Shown here: piece after piece, positions 1-7,901 of the stretch | Position numbering within the stretch: position 1 is the stretch's first letter | Layout: the number at the start of each line of letters is the position of its first letter | Assembly: GCA_949480205.1 (NCBI GenBank) | Contig: CASXXK010000001.1 | Location: 109,268 to 173,267, forward strand | Source: an uncultured Candidatus Saccharibacteria bacterium | GTDB lineage: Bacteria > Patescibacteriota > Saccharimonadia > Saccharimonadales > Saccharimonadaceae | Length of the DNA stretch: 64,000 nucleotides | Direction of reading: 5' to 3' | Program-made: the position numbers and the translations under genes | The notes under the pieces: generated by a model | Database searches by the model: none | What the model was told of the DNA's origin: nothing | What the model saw: the letters and a program-made list of their open reading frames with translations, nothing else

Positions 1-118
1 GGCAGCACTGGCAGAGCGTTACGGAGTGGAAATTCGGTCAGCATCGGAGCTACCAGCAGATATTTATCCTGGCGTAGCTAACTTTGTGGTAGTAGTCGGG
101 CAAGCCGAGACAGAATAA
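1..118 (+). CDS. C-terminal fragment of a LytR_C-like protein (cut by window edge)
   Basis: The window opens inside a plus-strand reading frame that ends at TAA 116-118. About 38 residues are visible. They end in a hydrophobic strand (FVVVVGQAE) preceded by ADIYPGVANF, which resembles the end of the LytR_C domain found at the C-terminus of LytR-CpsA-Psr and other envelope proteins. The fragment is too short for a firm family call, and the start lies outside the window. It ends about 40 bp before the end of a convergent headless cassette. Confidence 0.5.
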   Translation, partial: AALAERYGVEIRSASELPADIYPGVANFVVVVGQAETE

Positions 119-158
119 TAGACTTACTTTGCATTTTGCTTAGTTCTTCACTCATCTC

Positions 159-374
159 CTACATGTCTAATACAGCACTAAGGCAGCGGAGGGGGAAAGC
201 ATACCAGCGACCATATGGTCCAGCGGAGGGGTTGAGTTCAGTGCCGACAAATTCGAAACTGTATGCATAAGCAACGTTGGCTCCGCGTGAAGACCAGAGA
301 TCACTATATTGCCCGGCAACCTTAAAAGTATTATCATTGTTCCCTCTGGGTAGTTCGATCCACCCGCTGCGCAC
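159..374 (-). pseudogene. Headless FISUMP-like surface-domain cassette A
   Basis: A minus-strand open frame of 71 residues with no convincing start codon or ribosome site. It begins at a conserved GTG-CGC-AGC-GGG block (read as VRSG) and ends in a conserved block encoding FPLRCL-S-AVLDM plus stop. Between them is a variable stretch with a WSSR motif, an alternating YAYSFEF strand and PSAGPYGRW. This is the layout of the last third of FISUMP (Fibrobacter succinogenes major paralogous) domains, which end in an RC motif. Eight more copies with the same ends but different middles occur in the window. I infer a silent donor cassette rather than an expressed gene. A decayed gene tail is the alternative. 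Confidence 0.6.
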
Positions 375-430
375 GAGAAAACTGATTTATTAACTATAAA
401 AAACACCAGAATAACAGATATGAAAATAAT

Positions 431-459
431 TTGAACTAGTAACGGCGTTACTAGTTCAA
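431..459. repeat. 29-bp palindromic repeat, copy 1
   Basis: A perfect inverted repeat with 14-nt arms (TTGAACTAGTAACG) around one central base. The same arms recur at 25896, 50070 and 57618. It lies about 55 bp beyond the 5' end of cassette A. It could be a recombination or protein-binding site, or an AT-rich terminator hairpin, since T-rich sequence follows on one side. Confidence 0.75.
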
Positions 460-479
460 ATAAATTCCTGCAACGTTCC

Positions 480-950
480 CTATTCGTTGCCTAGAGAAAT
501 TTTCTCAATAATCAATTGACGCTCGCGCCCCTCACCTTCGGAATGCGTATCAATGTCAGAATAATCTTGAGCAACTTTGTGGACGATACGACGGTCGGCA
601 GCGTTAAGATTGAGCCGACGGGGCTGGCCAGTTTGGCGCACCTCACGGATCCACTCTTCAGCCTGCTCCGCGATGCGTTCGGCGCGTTGACGTTTGTAGT
701 CGGCTACGTCCACATTGACCCGCGTGAGCTCAGCTTCCCTACTGGTAAGAGCCATTGAGACAATATGCTGCAAAGCGCGAAGATTATTCGCCTCGCGTCC
801 GATTAGAAGCGAGTTCATACTGGTAGATGGAATGGCCAGCTGAATCACCTCATCGTCAACTGTAGAATCAACAGCAACATTCACTCCAAAAAATGACAAT
901 AAGTCCTCGAGGTACTTGGTGGCAAAACGAATTGATTCATCTTTATTCAT
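480..950 (-). CDS. jag: Jag/KhpB-type RNA-binding protein (KH + R3H)
   Basis: A 156-residue protein with a KH-like domain (IGREANNLRALQ, the GxxG-type loop region, about residues 50-65) and a C-terminal R3H domain (RRIVHKVAQDYSDIDTHSEGEGRERQLIIEK region, about 120-150). Jag/KhpB/EloR proteins bind RNA, often as a partner of KhpA, and influence elongation and division in Gram-positives. The short Jag_N domain seen in longer homologues is missing. The gene lies directly downstream of yidC (9-bp gap), the classical rpmH-rnpA-yidC-jag order, so co-transcription is likely. The family call is firm; the cellular role is by analogy. Confidence 0.9.
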   Translation of the reverse strand: MNKDESIRFATKYLEDLLSFFGVNVAVDSTVDDEVIQLAIPSTSMNSLLIGREANNLRALQHIVSMALTSREAELTRVNVDVADYKRQRAERIAEQAEEWIREVRQTGQPRRLNLNAADRRIVHKVAQDYSDIDTHSEGEGRERQLIIEKISLGNE

Positions 951-959
951 AATAAACTC

Positions 960-2027
960 CTATTTATGACCTTTCTTATGCCCACGTTTTTTACTCTTGG
1001 CGGTAATACGGGTAACTTTAGCCCCGCCAGCTTCCTTAACAACTTTGCCTTCTTCAATTTTATTGAGCTCGCGAATGACTCGCTTATCGGCAGCAACTTC
1101 CATTTCGTTTTCACTACGCGAAAGGACGAACTTTTGTTGAACGCCGGTCATAATATTACTAATGAGATAGTAGAATACCAAAGCACCTGGAAGATTAATC
1201 ATAATAAGCAACATCATAATTGGCATCATTTTGGACATTTGGCCCGACATAATAGTGTTGAGTTCGGTCTGATCTGGCTCTTTGCCGTCAGCAGCTTCGC
1301 GCATAATCTGACGGAAGGTTTTTGACTTTTGTGACTTTTTAGAGGGTAGCTGCTGACGAGAAATCCAATACTGAGTAAAGGCCGAAGCGATAGCAAAGAC
1401 CATCATAATTAGTGCGCTAACAGACGTAAATCCAGGGCGCACGCCGAGATCGACAATATTGAAGAGCTTTGGCTGAAAATCATAGGTAGTGGCTGAGGTG
1501 TCGGAGATTTTTTGGCTCTTTTGCTCATCACTTAAACTACCGTCATCACGAATATTTTGCAAAGTTTGTTGATAAGATAGATATGGCTGTTGCAGGGCAA
1601 TCACCTCGCTGACTTTATCAATTTGAGCCACAAAAGGATAAGCCCGCTTCTCGAGATTATCCGCCGGCGTTGGTTGCACCATGACGCGCACTGCCGTATA
1701 GAGTGCAATAAAAATTGGCAATTGGATAATCAAAGTTAACATCGAGCGAAATGGCTTGATGTTGTTGCGCTTATAGAGATCCATCATCTGGAGTGACTCA
1801 AGCTGACGGTTGCCATTGCAATTCTTTTTGATCTCAGCAAGTTCGGGCTGAATCTTGCGCATCAGACGAGTCTGGTGCAGTTGGCGCTTGATTAGTGGCC
1901 AACAACAAATTTTTACTAAAACTGTGAATAAAATAATTGCAAGACCAAAGTCGCCCACAAACCCGTAAATCACAAACAAAATGTTCGTAATTGGTCGCAC
2001 AATCACCATGTCAATTAACGAAAACAT
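960..2027 (-). CDS. yidC: YidC/Oxa1 membrane protein insertase
   Basis: A 355-residue membrane protein. An N-terminal hydrophobic segment is followed by FTVLVKICCWPLIKRQLHQT, the conserved first core helix that carries the groove arginine. A basic cytoplasmic coiled loop (MRKIQPELAEIKK) follows, then further membrane helices, with MPIMMLLIMINLPGALVFYYLISN near the end. The lysine-rich tail (KSKKRGHKKGHK) is typical of ribosome-docking YidC tails. The protein inserts and folds inner-membrane proteins with or without Sec. There is no large periplasmic P1 domain, as in Gram-positive-type homologues. An ideal TATAAT lies 6 nt upstream of the ATG, so the mRNA is probably leaderless and shared with jag. 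Confidence 0.94.
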   Translation of the reverse strand: MFSLIDMVIVRPITNILFVIYGFVGDFGLAIILFTVLVKICCWPLIKRQLHQTRLMRKIQPELAEIKKNCNGNRQLESLQMMDLYKRNNIKPFRSMLTLIIQLPIFIALYTAVRVMVQPTPADNLEKRAYPFVAQIDKVSEVIALQQPYLSYQQTLQNIRDDGSLSDEQKSQKISDTSATTYDFQPKLFNIVDLGVRPGFTSVSALIMMVFAIASAFTQYWISRQQLPSKKSQKSKTFRQIMREAADGKEPDQTELNTIMSGQMSKMMPIMMLLIMINLPGALVFYYLISNIMTGVQQKFVLSRSENEMEVAADKRVIRELNKIEEGKVVKEAGGAKVTRITAKSKKRGHKKGHK

Positions 2028-2033
2028 AGTACT

Positions 2034-2039
2034 ATTATA
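2034..2039 (-). promoter_or_regulatory. yidC -10 element, leaderless start
   Basis: TATAAT on the minus strand with 6 nt between it and the yidC ATG. Transcription would start at or next to the A of the ATG. There is no Shine-Dalgarno sequence. Confidence 0.7.
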
Positions 2040-2045
2040 GCATAC

Positions 2046-2164
2046 TTAACGTTATATAGAGGAAACATCTCTATTACTCATCCGGTGAGCCTCTGCTCAT
2101 CTAAAGAATCGCACCCGGCTCAGCCGAGAAACGATTCGCAACAGAGATATTCCCTCCATATGCC
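2046..2164. repeat. Intergenic palindromic element
   Basis: The spacer between yidC and the acyltransferase is one imperfect palindrome. Outer arms around 2050-2070 (TATAGAGGAAACATCTCT) and 2144-2161 (AGAGATATTCCCTCCATA) pair with a few mismatches. Inside are smaller hairpins, including GAATCG/CGATTC around 2107-2136. The size and layout resemble the element at 52675-52783. No reading frame was recognised. Confidence 0.5.
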
Positions 2165-3283
2165 CTATAAGATATTCTTTATTAGTGGAAGTTTCTTAAC
2201 AAGAACTGTGACACCGAGACTAAGCCCTGTCACCACTATGGTATAGATAATTACCCCGCAAAATGTGACTATAAAAGGCATGCTGGACAGAGGGCTAGTA
2301 TATTGCATAATAAATCCATTGAACCATGTAGTAAGAGCGTAGATAATCAACATATGGACAAGATAAATACCAAGGGTATTGCGCGAGATGGTACGAAAAA
2401 CGATATTATCTTTGCGCCAATTGAGACAAAGCAGAAAGATCGACAGTGTAGCGATAAGGGCAAAAATCGTGTCATAACCATACCAAATATTGTCCCAGAT
2501 GCGACCAGAGGCTTTAGAATACATGTAGCCGAGACCAAACAACCCAATCCAGCCAACCACCAAGCCGGTAATCGCAGCTAAGTTGCGTGTTCTTTTGGCA
2601 ATATTCTGAATCTTATCCATATAATACGCTGCCACGCCACCTAAACAGAAATAGACAAAAGTATAACCGTACATGCCCCGGAAGGGGTTAAAAATATTAA
2701 GGAAGTTAGTCTCAGCATAAACAATTCCCTGGTGGGCGATGAAGTTGGAATACAGAGTCAGGATATTATTAAGTAAAGTGTTACCAAAGGTAATAACGGC
2801 ACAGATGATCGTGAAGTAGAGAAAGACCTGGCGATGATGATCATAAACCACTTTAAGCAATGGGAAGAAAATATAAAGGCAAACCAAAGCACCTAGATAC
2901 CAGAGATGTGTGACGCCGTACTTGAGCGAAGAGATTGTTGCCGCTAAGCCACTAGTGACTAGTTGGTCACGGTGAAGCAGAACCAAAAAAGCAAGTGTAG
3001 CGGCATACCAAAAGACCGCAACCAGAACAAAATGGACAATTTTGCGTAGGTGTTTTTTGAAATCGAATGGCCGGCTAAGCAGAAGATAGCCATTAGCAAA
3101 GAAAAATAGCGGCACACAGACTGCTGTGATCGAGCGAAAAGCGTAGTGCAAGTAAAATCCTGTCCCAGCAGAATCTAAAGTAGAATTAGCAATATGCGCC
3201 GTGCAGTGACATAAAACTACCGCAACAATCGCAATCGTTTCCAAGAGATCGATCCAGGCGATACGAGTCTTGGCGGGTTTCAT
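2165..3283 (-). CDS. Acyltransferase family 3 (OafA/YrhL-like) membrane protein
   Basis: A 372-residue multi-pass protein with about ten hydrophobic segments. It begins RIAWIDLLETIAIVAVVLCHC, matching the Acyltransferase_3 pattern (R-x-x-W/L-D-x-x-x-x-x-A-I-x-x-V-x-x-x-H) in the first helix. Such enzymes O-acylate extracellular polysaccharides, peptidoglycan or lipids; the substrate cannot be told here. Its ATGA start overlaps the rnpA stop, so the two are translationally coupled. A surface-modifying enzyme between rnpA and yidC is unusual, because that slot normally holds yidD or nothing. It is probably co-transcribed with rnpA. Confidence 0.8.
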   Translation of the reverse strand: MKPAKTRIAWIDLLETIAIVAVVLCHCTAHIANSTLDSAGTGFYLHYAFRSITAVCVPLFFFANGYLLLSRPFDFKKHLRKIVHFVLVAVFWYAATLAFLVLLHRDQLVTSGLAATISSLKYGVTHLWYLGALVCLYIFFPLLKVVYDHHRQVFLYFTIICAVITFGNTLLNNILTLYSNFIAHQGIVYAETNFLNIFNPFRGMYGYTFVYFCLGGVAAYYMDKIQNIAKRTRNLAAITGLVVGWIGLFGLGYMYSKASGRIWDNIWYGYDTIFALIATLSIFLLCLNWRKDNIVFRTISRNTLGIYLVHMLIIYALTTWFNGFIMQYTSPLSSMPFIVTFCGVIIYTIVVTGLSLGVTVLVKKLPLIKNIL

Positions 3284-3621
3284 TGCGTAAGACTCCGTTC
3301 AAGTAGCTCATGAATTGTACGGCGAAGCTCAAGGAATGGCATTGTTGCGATAGATTTATTAAAAATCACAAAAAGACAGTCTTGCCGAGCGGTAAACTCC
3401 GGGAGCTCTAATCGAACCGCTTCATAAACCCGACGCCGAATACGGTTACGCCCCACGGCAGACTTGAGTACCTTCTTGGAAACCACTACGCCAAAGCGTT
3501 GACGATTATGAGTGTTGGGAGCATAAACCAATGACAAAATCGGCGTACGAATAGTTTTTCCCTTCTGATAAACATAGCGCACGCCTCCACGAGAATGGAA
3601 GCGGAATTTTTGAGAAATCAT
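3280..3621 (-). CDS. rnpA: Ribonuclease P protein component
   Basis: A 113-residue basic protein with the RnpA signature AVGRNRIRRRVYEAVR (about residues 55-70) and the preceding FGVVVSKKVLKSAVGRN block. It is the protein subunit of RNase P, which matures tRNA 5' ends with the catalytic RNA; no RNase P RNA was recognised in this window. It lies just downstream of rpmH, the universal order. TATAAT is 6 nt upstream of the ATG (3628-3633), suggesting a leaderless transcript in addition to any read-through from rpmH. Confidence 0.93.
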   Translation of the reverse strand: MISQKFRFHSRGGVRYVYQKGKTIRTPILSLVYAPNTHNRQRFGVVVSKKVLKSAVGRNRIRRRVYEAVRLELPEFTARQDCLFVIFNKSIATMPFLELRRTIHELLERSLTQ

Positions 3622-3627
3622 AATATT

Positions 3628-3633
3628 ATTATA
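3628..3633 (-). promoter_or_regulatory. rnpA -10 element, leaderless start
   Basis: TATAAT on the minus strand with exactly 6 nt before the rnpA ATG, the same geometry as yidC. Confidence 0.65.
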
Positions 3634-3638
3634 GCAAA

Positions 3639-3658
3639 TTAGCCCGCGAACGGGCTAA
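3639..3658 (-). terminator. Hairpin between rpmH and rnpA
   Basis: A perfect inverted repeat TTAGCCCG-CGAA-CGGGCTAA (8-bp stem) immediately after the rpmH stop, followed on the minus strand by TTTGC. It probably ends or attenuates the rpmH transcript ahead of the separate rnpA promoter. Confidence 0.6.
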
Positions 3659-3661
3659 TCT

Positions 3662-3799
3662 CTAGGCAGTGAGGCGAGCGCGGCCTTTGATGCGACGACG
3701 CTTGAGAACCTTTTGGCCAGTTTTAGAATTGTTGCGCTTCATGAAGCCATGTTCGACTTTGCGTTGGCGCTTATGTGGTTGATAAGTTCGCTTTGGCAT
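3662..3799 (-). CDS. rpmH: 50S ribosomal protein L34
   Basis: A 45-residue, very basic protein starting [19 protein letters not shown] and ending GRARLTA, with the L34 signature ([43 protein letters not shown]). L34 is a structural component of the large ribosomal subunit. The gene is divergent from dnaA, the canonical arrangement at bacterial origins. GAAAGAA lies about 10 nt before the start. Confidence 0.96.
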   Translation of the reverse strand: MPKRTYQPHKRQRKVEHGFMKRNNSKTGQKVLKRRRIKGRARLTA

Positions 3800-3839
3800 A
3801 TAATTATTCTTTCTATATTAACTAAATCTTGTTCTAGTA

Positions 3840-4020
3840 TAGCGTAGATTTCCACTTTTTGCAAGGAGTTTTCCACATGTTCCCTAGGCTAAAAACGCTA
3901 ATTGTGGAAAAGTCTACCCCTGTATAAGGTGTCAGATATTATAACATGCAGAAAACTGGGGTAAAACTGTGGAAAAGTCGGAGGGAGTTTGCTATAATTG
4001 GGGTAGTTAAGGAGGAGTAT
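3840..4020 (+). promoter_or_regulatory. dnaA promoter region with DnaA-box-like sites
   Basis: The rpmH-dnaA spacer has three exact TTTTCCACA matches, one mismatch from the TTATCCACA box: 3869-3877 (+), 3903-3911 (-) and 3968-3976 (-). A -10-like GCTATAATTGG lies near 3990-4000 and an AGGAGG ribosome site near 4010. DnaA autoregulation and a second part of the origin are the natural readings. Confidence 0.65.
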
Positions 4021-4028
4021 AAGGGGTC

Positions 4029-5408
4029 ATGTTTGACGTATGGAAGAGTGTCTTGGCTGAAGTTGAACAGTCGATTCCGCACGAGCAGTACTCCACTTGG
4101 TTTACTGGCACCGAGCTGGTGGGCGTTGAAAACAACATAGTAACAATTGGTGTACCAAATGTCTTCAAAATTAAGCAACTTGAGAAGAAATATTTTAGTA
4201 TTTTACGTGATGCCTTTTTGCATAACAATATCAACGTAGATGAAATCAAATATATTGTACAAAGCAGTATAAAACCACGAGTGCGCGCACGCGAGGTGCC
4301 GGTAGTGTCGCCTGGTTCCCCGTCGGCGCCTATGCGAGCCTCGCATGCCGTAGATAACGAGCGCATAACCAATATGGGCAAGTCTTTCCAGACTGGATTA
4401 AACCCTAAATATACCTTGGCAAATTTCGTAATTGGCTCCAATAATGATCTTGCCGTAAGTGTAGCGCGAAATATCATTGACCAGCCAGGCGGGAGCTACA
4501 ATCCTTTCTTCCTTTACGGTGGTCCAGGTTTAGGCAAAACCCACTTAGTGCAAGCAATTGGCAATGAGCTTTTGGCGAGAGATCCGAAACTTAAGGTATT
4601 ATACACGCCGGTGTCGAGTTTTTATTCAGATTTTATTAAGTCTTTGCAGAACAAAAAGAGCGACGAGTTTCGACAGAAGTTCCGCCGGTTGGATGTGTTG
4701 ATTATTGATGACTTTCAGATGATTATGAATAAGGACGCATCGCAGGTTGAGTTTTTTGATATCTTCAACGAGCTTTATAACCTAAGTAAACAAGTCATTG
4801 TGACTTCAGACCGTCTACCTAATCAAATCAAATCCGTAGACGAACGTCTGGCTTCACGGTTAACTTGGGCTGGAGCCTATGATTTACAATTGCCGCAGTT
4901 TGAGGATAAGTGCGCAATTTTGCGTGCCAAAGCTGAATTTAGTGGCATTGAGGTAGAGGATGAAGCAATTGAATACTTAGCCGAAAACGTAAAAACCAAC
5001 ATTCGTGATCTTGAGGGTGAATTTAATCATCTACTAGCGGTGGCTGAGCTCAAGAATATGTCACCCCTGGAGGTAATCAGCGAAGGTTACGTAAATACTG
5101 CCAGAAATCCCCAGGCAAAAACTCTTTCACCAAAACAAGTTATCGAGAAAGTGGCAAAGTACTACAATATGACACCTAAAGAAATGTGTAGTAAAAGTCG
5201 TGTGGCACATATCAAAAACGCGCGACAAGTGGCAATGTATATGCTCTCTAAGGAGCTGAGTATGAGTACGCCGAAGATCGCTCTGGAAGTAGGCGTAAAG
5301 GATCACACCACCGTTATGCATGGTATCAAAAAAGTAGAGGCAGATTTGAAGCTGAATTTTAGCCTACGCGACCAAATTGCCACCCTGCGGGAGAAAATCT
5401 ATGGATAA
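4029..5408 (+). CDS. dnaA: Chromosomal replication initiator protein DnaA
   Basis: A 459-residue protein with all DnaA domains. The N-terminal interaction domain (VWKSVLAEVEQSIPHEQYSTWF) is followed by a short linker to about residue 120. The AAA+ domain has Walker A GGPGLGKTH near residue 161 and Walker B IIDDFQM near 226. The C-terminal helix-turn-helix ends in the box-recognition signature GVKDHTTVMHGIKK near 425. It binds DnaA boxes and melts oriC. The start ATG 4029 has a strong upstream Shine-Dalgarno, unlike many genes here. The flanking rpmH and dnaN fix it as the origin locus. Confidence 0.97.
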   Translation: MFDVWKSVLAEVEQSIPHEQYSTWFTGTELVGVENNIVTIGVPNVFKIKQLEKKYFSILRDAFLHNNINVDEIKYIVQSSIKPRVRAREVPVVSPGSPSAPMRASHAVDNERITNMGKSFQTGLNPKYTLANFVIGSNNDLAVSVARNIIDQPGGSYNPFFLYGGPGLGKTHLVQAIGNELLARDPKLKVLYTPVSSFYSDFIKSLQNKKSDEFRQKFRRLDVLIIDDFQMIMNKDASQVEFFDIFNELYNLSKQVIVTSDRLPNQIKSVDERLASRLTWAGAYDLQLPQFEDKCAILRAKAEFSGIEVEDEAIEYLAENVKTNIRDLEGEFNHLLAVAELKNMSPLEVISEGYVNTARNPQAKTLSPKQVIEKVAKYYNMTPKEMCSKSRVAHIKNARQVAMYMLSKELSMSTPKIALEVGVKDHTTVMHGIKKVEADLKLNFSLRDQIATLREKIYG

Positions 5409-5763
5409 TTTCCCTGTTAATATGATTTGTTCGGTTTTTATACGTGTTCGGTTTTGTCTTGTTCGGGTTTTCGTGAAAATTGGAAAAACTTTACGTTCGG
5501 TTTGTTCGGTAGATTTTGTGGAAAAATTGTGTAAAAGCTTGTGTAGAAATTTGTGGGAAAACTTGCGAAAAAGTTTCCACAAGTGGCAAAAAATGGTAGT
5601 TTTACACATAAATGCGGCGAAAAATACACAGTTTGATGGGTTTTGTGGAAAGATTTCCAGATGGTTTTGCACATGGTTTTATATCTGTAAAAGTGGTGGT
5701 TTTGCACATTTTCCACAGAGTCTACTATTACAACTACTAAATATATTATAGAAAGGGAGAAGG
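5409..5763 (+). other. Probable oriC between dnaA and dnaN
   Basis: About 355 AT-rich bases with no gene. DnaA-box-like sites include TGTGGAAAA at 5517-5525, GTTTCCACA at 5573-5581, TGTGGAAAG at 5644-5652 and TTTTCCACA at 5709-5717. Looser TGTGTAAAA/TTTTACACA-type repeats lie between them. The position after dnaA, the box density and the AT bias match an origin with a DNA-unwinding element. It ends with a GAAAGGGAGAAGG ribosome site for dnaN. Confidence 0.75.
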
Positions 5764-6870
5764 ATGGAAATTAAGATTCTTCAAGAAAAATTAGCTAAGG
5801 CATTAAACACTGTGAGCCGTGTAGCTGCGGGTTCGCGAGCGACTTTACCAATTCTAAGTAATGTACTTATAAGAGTGGATGATAATAAAGTAACTCTTAC
5901 GACCACGAATCTTGATATGGCAGTAGTAAGTTATTTGCCAGCTAGTCAGAGCAAGAATGGAGTAATTACGGTGCCAGCACGCTTAATGGCCGAATTTGTG
6001 GGTAATTTACCGCGAGGTGAAGTAGTAGAGATTGGCGCTAATAACGATAAAGTAACAATCAAGGCCGGAGGTTATACTTCAACGATTAATGGTGCTTCGG
6101 CAGAGGATTTTCCGGAATTGCCAGAAATTGATGAAGCTAAAGCAGTGAAGTTCCAGATGGGGGTTGAGGAATTTAAGGAAGGATTGTCGCAGGTGATGAT
6201 TGCGGCAAGTAATGATACGACGCGTCCGGCACTGACTGGGGTATACTTCAATACTTTTGAAGGAAGTTTGTATTTGGCGGCGACGGATGGTTATCGCTTA
6301 GCGGAGCGGAAATTTATTGATAAGGTGAGCAGTGAAGTGATGGCGATTGTGCCGGCGGTTTCGCTACAAGAGGTGTTACGTTCTTTGAGTGATGATGTGA
6401 CGGAGATTGAATTGTTATTTGATGAAACTCAAGTACGCTTCCGTTTGGGAGAGATTGAGATTACTTCGAAATTAATCGATGGTTCGTTCCCCGACTATCG
6501 ACAGTTGATCCCTAAGCAGACAGAGATTAGTTTGGAGTTGAAGCGTGACGAGTTGGTACGTATTACTAAACTGGCAGCATTATTTGCAAAGGAAGTGGGC
6601 GGATCAATTGTTTGTGAGGCGAATGTGGAAAATAAGAACTTTTCTGTGGCATCAGTAGCGAATGAGTTGGGCGAGAATAATTCTGCAATTGAGGCGGAGC
6701 CTAATGCAGATGGAAAAGTGACATTGAATTCGCGCTTTTTGCTAGATGCGCTGAATGTGTTGGATGGTAATGAAATTGAGTTTGGGTTTTCCAATAAGCT
6801 AGATCCGGTAGTATTGAGGGGCAAGAAAGATAAGAATTATATCCATATTATTATGCCGCTAAAGGGCTAA
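5764..6870 (+). CDS. dnaN: DNA polymerase III beta subunit (sliding clamp)
   Basis: A 368-residue protein of normal length with the three-domain clamp fold. It starts MEIKILQEKLAKALNTVSRVAAGSRATLPIL. Domain 2 holds the ATDGYRLAERK motif near residue 182, and the C-terminus ends in HIIMPLKG, the typical MP-x-R/K-x end. The clamp encircles DNA and tethers the replicase and repair polymerases. It sits between oriC and recF; recF starts 1 nt after the stop, so the two are co-transcribed. Confidence 0.96.
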   Translation: MEIKILQEKLAKALNTVSRVAAGSRATLPILSNVLIRVDDNKVTLTTTNLDMAVVSYLPASQSKNGVITVPARLMAEFVGNLPRGEVVEIGANNDKVTIKAGGYTSTINGASAEDFPELPEIDEAKAVKFQMGVEEFKEGLSQVMIAASNDTTRPALTGVYFNTFEGSLYLAATDGYRLAERKFIDKVSSEVMAIVPAVSLQEVLRSLSDDVTEIELLFDETQVRFRLGEIEITSKLIDGSFPDYRQLIPKQTEISLELKRDELVRITKLAALFAKEVGGSIVCEANVENKNFSVASVANELGENNSAIEAEPNADGKVTLNSRFLLDALNVLDGNEIEFGFSNKLDPVVLRGKKDKNYIHIIMPLKG

Positions 6871-6871
6871 A

Positions 6872-7897
6872 ATGGTTATTAAGCGGGTTAAATTAAACAA
6901 TTTTCGAAGCCATGATGGTTTTGTGTTGGATTGTGATCCGTGTACGACGAAGATTATAGGTGAAAATGGGTGTGGAAAAACTTCGATTCTGGAGGCGATT
7001 TACGAGGCGATGCAGGGGAAAAGTTTTCGGGCGGTGGATCGAGAAATTGTGCGCCGGGGTGATGAATTTTATCGCGTAGAGTTGGAGTATGAAGACGGGC
7101 GTAAGACTGTAGTGATGTATGATGGAGAGAAGAAAGAATTTCTTGTAGAGGACAAAAAAACCCGACGTTTGCCGAAGAAGGCGAGATATCCAATTGTGCT
7201 ATTTGAGCCGGATGATTTAAATTTGGTGGGTAGTAGTCCAACGAGCCGGCGGAATTATTTTGATCGGGTGTTCGGACAGTTATCGGAGAAATACAACGTA
7301 GCATTGGGGCGATATAATAAAGCTTTGAAACAGCGGAATGAGCTTCTTAAACAAGAGATGGTAGATGCAGGAGATGTATTTTCTTGGGACGTATTGCTAA
7401 CAAAGTACGGTGCTGAACTGCGAAATGAGAGATCTGAATATATTAACCAGATTAGTGAGAAAATTACGGAGGTATATCGTTCGATTGCGGAGAATGAAGA
7501 CAAGATAGCGATAAGATATGTGAGCGAAGTAGAGTCGGAGAGTGGTTTTTTGGCGCGACTGGAGCGTGACTTTGAGCGAGACCGATTGCTGGGACACACG
7601 AGTTTTGGAGTACATCGAGATAATTATGAATTTGTGTTTAACGGGGTACAGGCGGATGGATCGGCTAGTAGGGGCGAGGTGCGTTCGATGGTGATTGCTC
7701 TGAAATTTATTGAGGCAGAGATGGTGGTGGAGCGGTTAGGCCGGCCACCGGTGGTATTGCTAGATGATGTGTTTTCTGAGCTTGATGAAACTCGGCAAAA
7801 ATGTTTAGTAAAAAATTTTCAGAACAACCAAATCTTTTTAACTTCTTGTGGGAGTCAGGAGGATTTGACGGGTTGTGTTGCCTTGAAGCGACAGTAA
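6872..7897 (+). CDS. recF: DNA replication and repair protein RecF
   Basis: A 341-residue SMC-like ATPase. Walker A GENGCGKTSIL is near residue 28, a coiled middle region follows, then the ABC signature region (ASRGEVRSMVIALKF) near 265 and Walker B VVLLDDVFSELDETR near 295. RecF loads RecA at gaps with RecO and RecR. It lies directly downstream of dnaN and converges with the secretion operon 4 bp later. Length and motifs are normal. Confidence 0.94.
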   Translation: MVIKRVKLNNFRSHDGFVLDCDPCTTKIIGENGCGKTSILEAIYEAMQGKSFRAVDREIVRRGDEFYRVELEYEDGRKTVVMYDGEKKEFLVEDKKTRRLPKKARYPIVLFEPDDLNLVGSSPTSRRNYFDRVFGQLSEKYNVALGRYNKALKQRNELLKQEMVDAGDVFSWDVLLTKYGAELRNERSEYINQISEKITEVYRSIAENEDKIAIRYVSEVESESGFLARLERDFERDRLLGHTSFGVHRDNYEFVFNGVQADGSASRGEVRSMVIALKFIEAEMVVERLGRPPVVLLDDVFSELDETRQKCLVKNFQNNQIFLTSCGSQEDLTGCVALKRQ

Positions 7898-7901
7898 GCA
7901 G

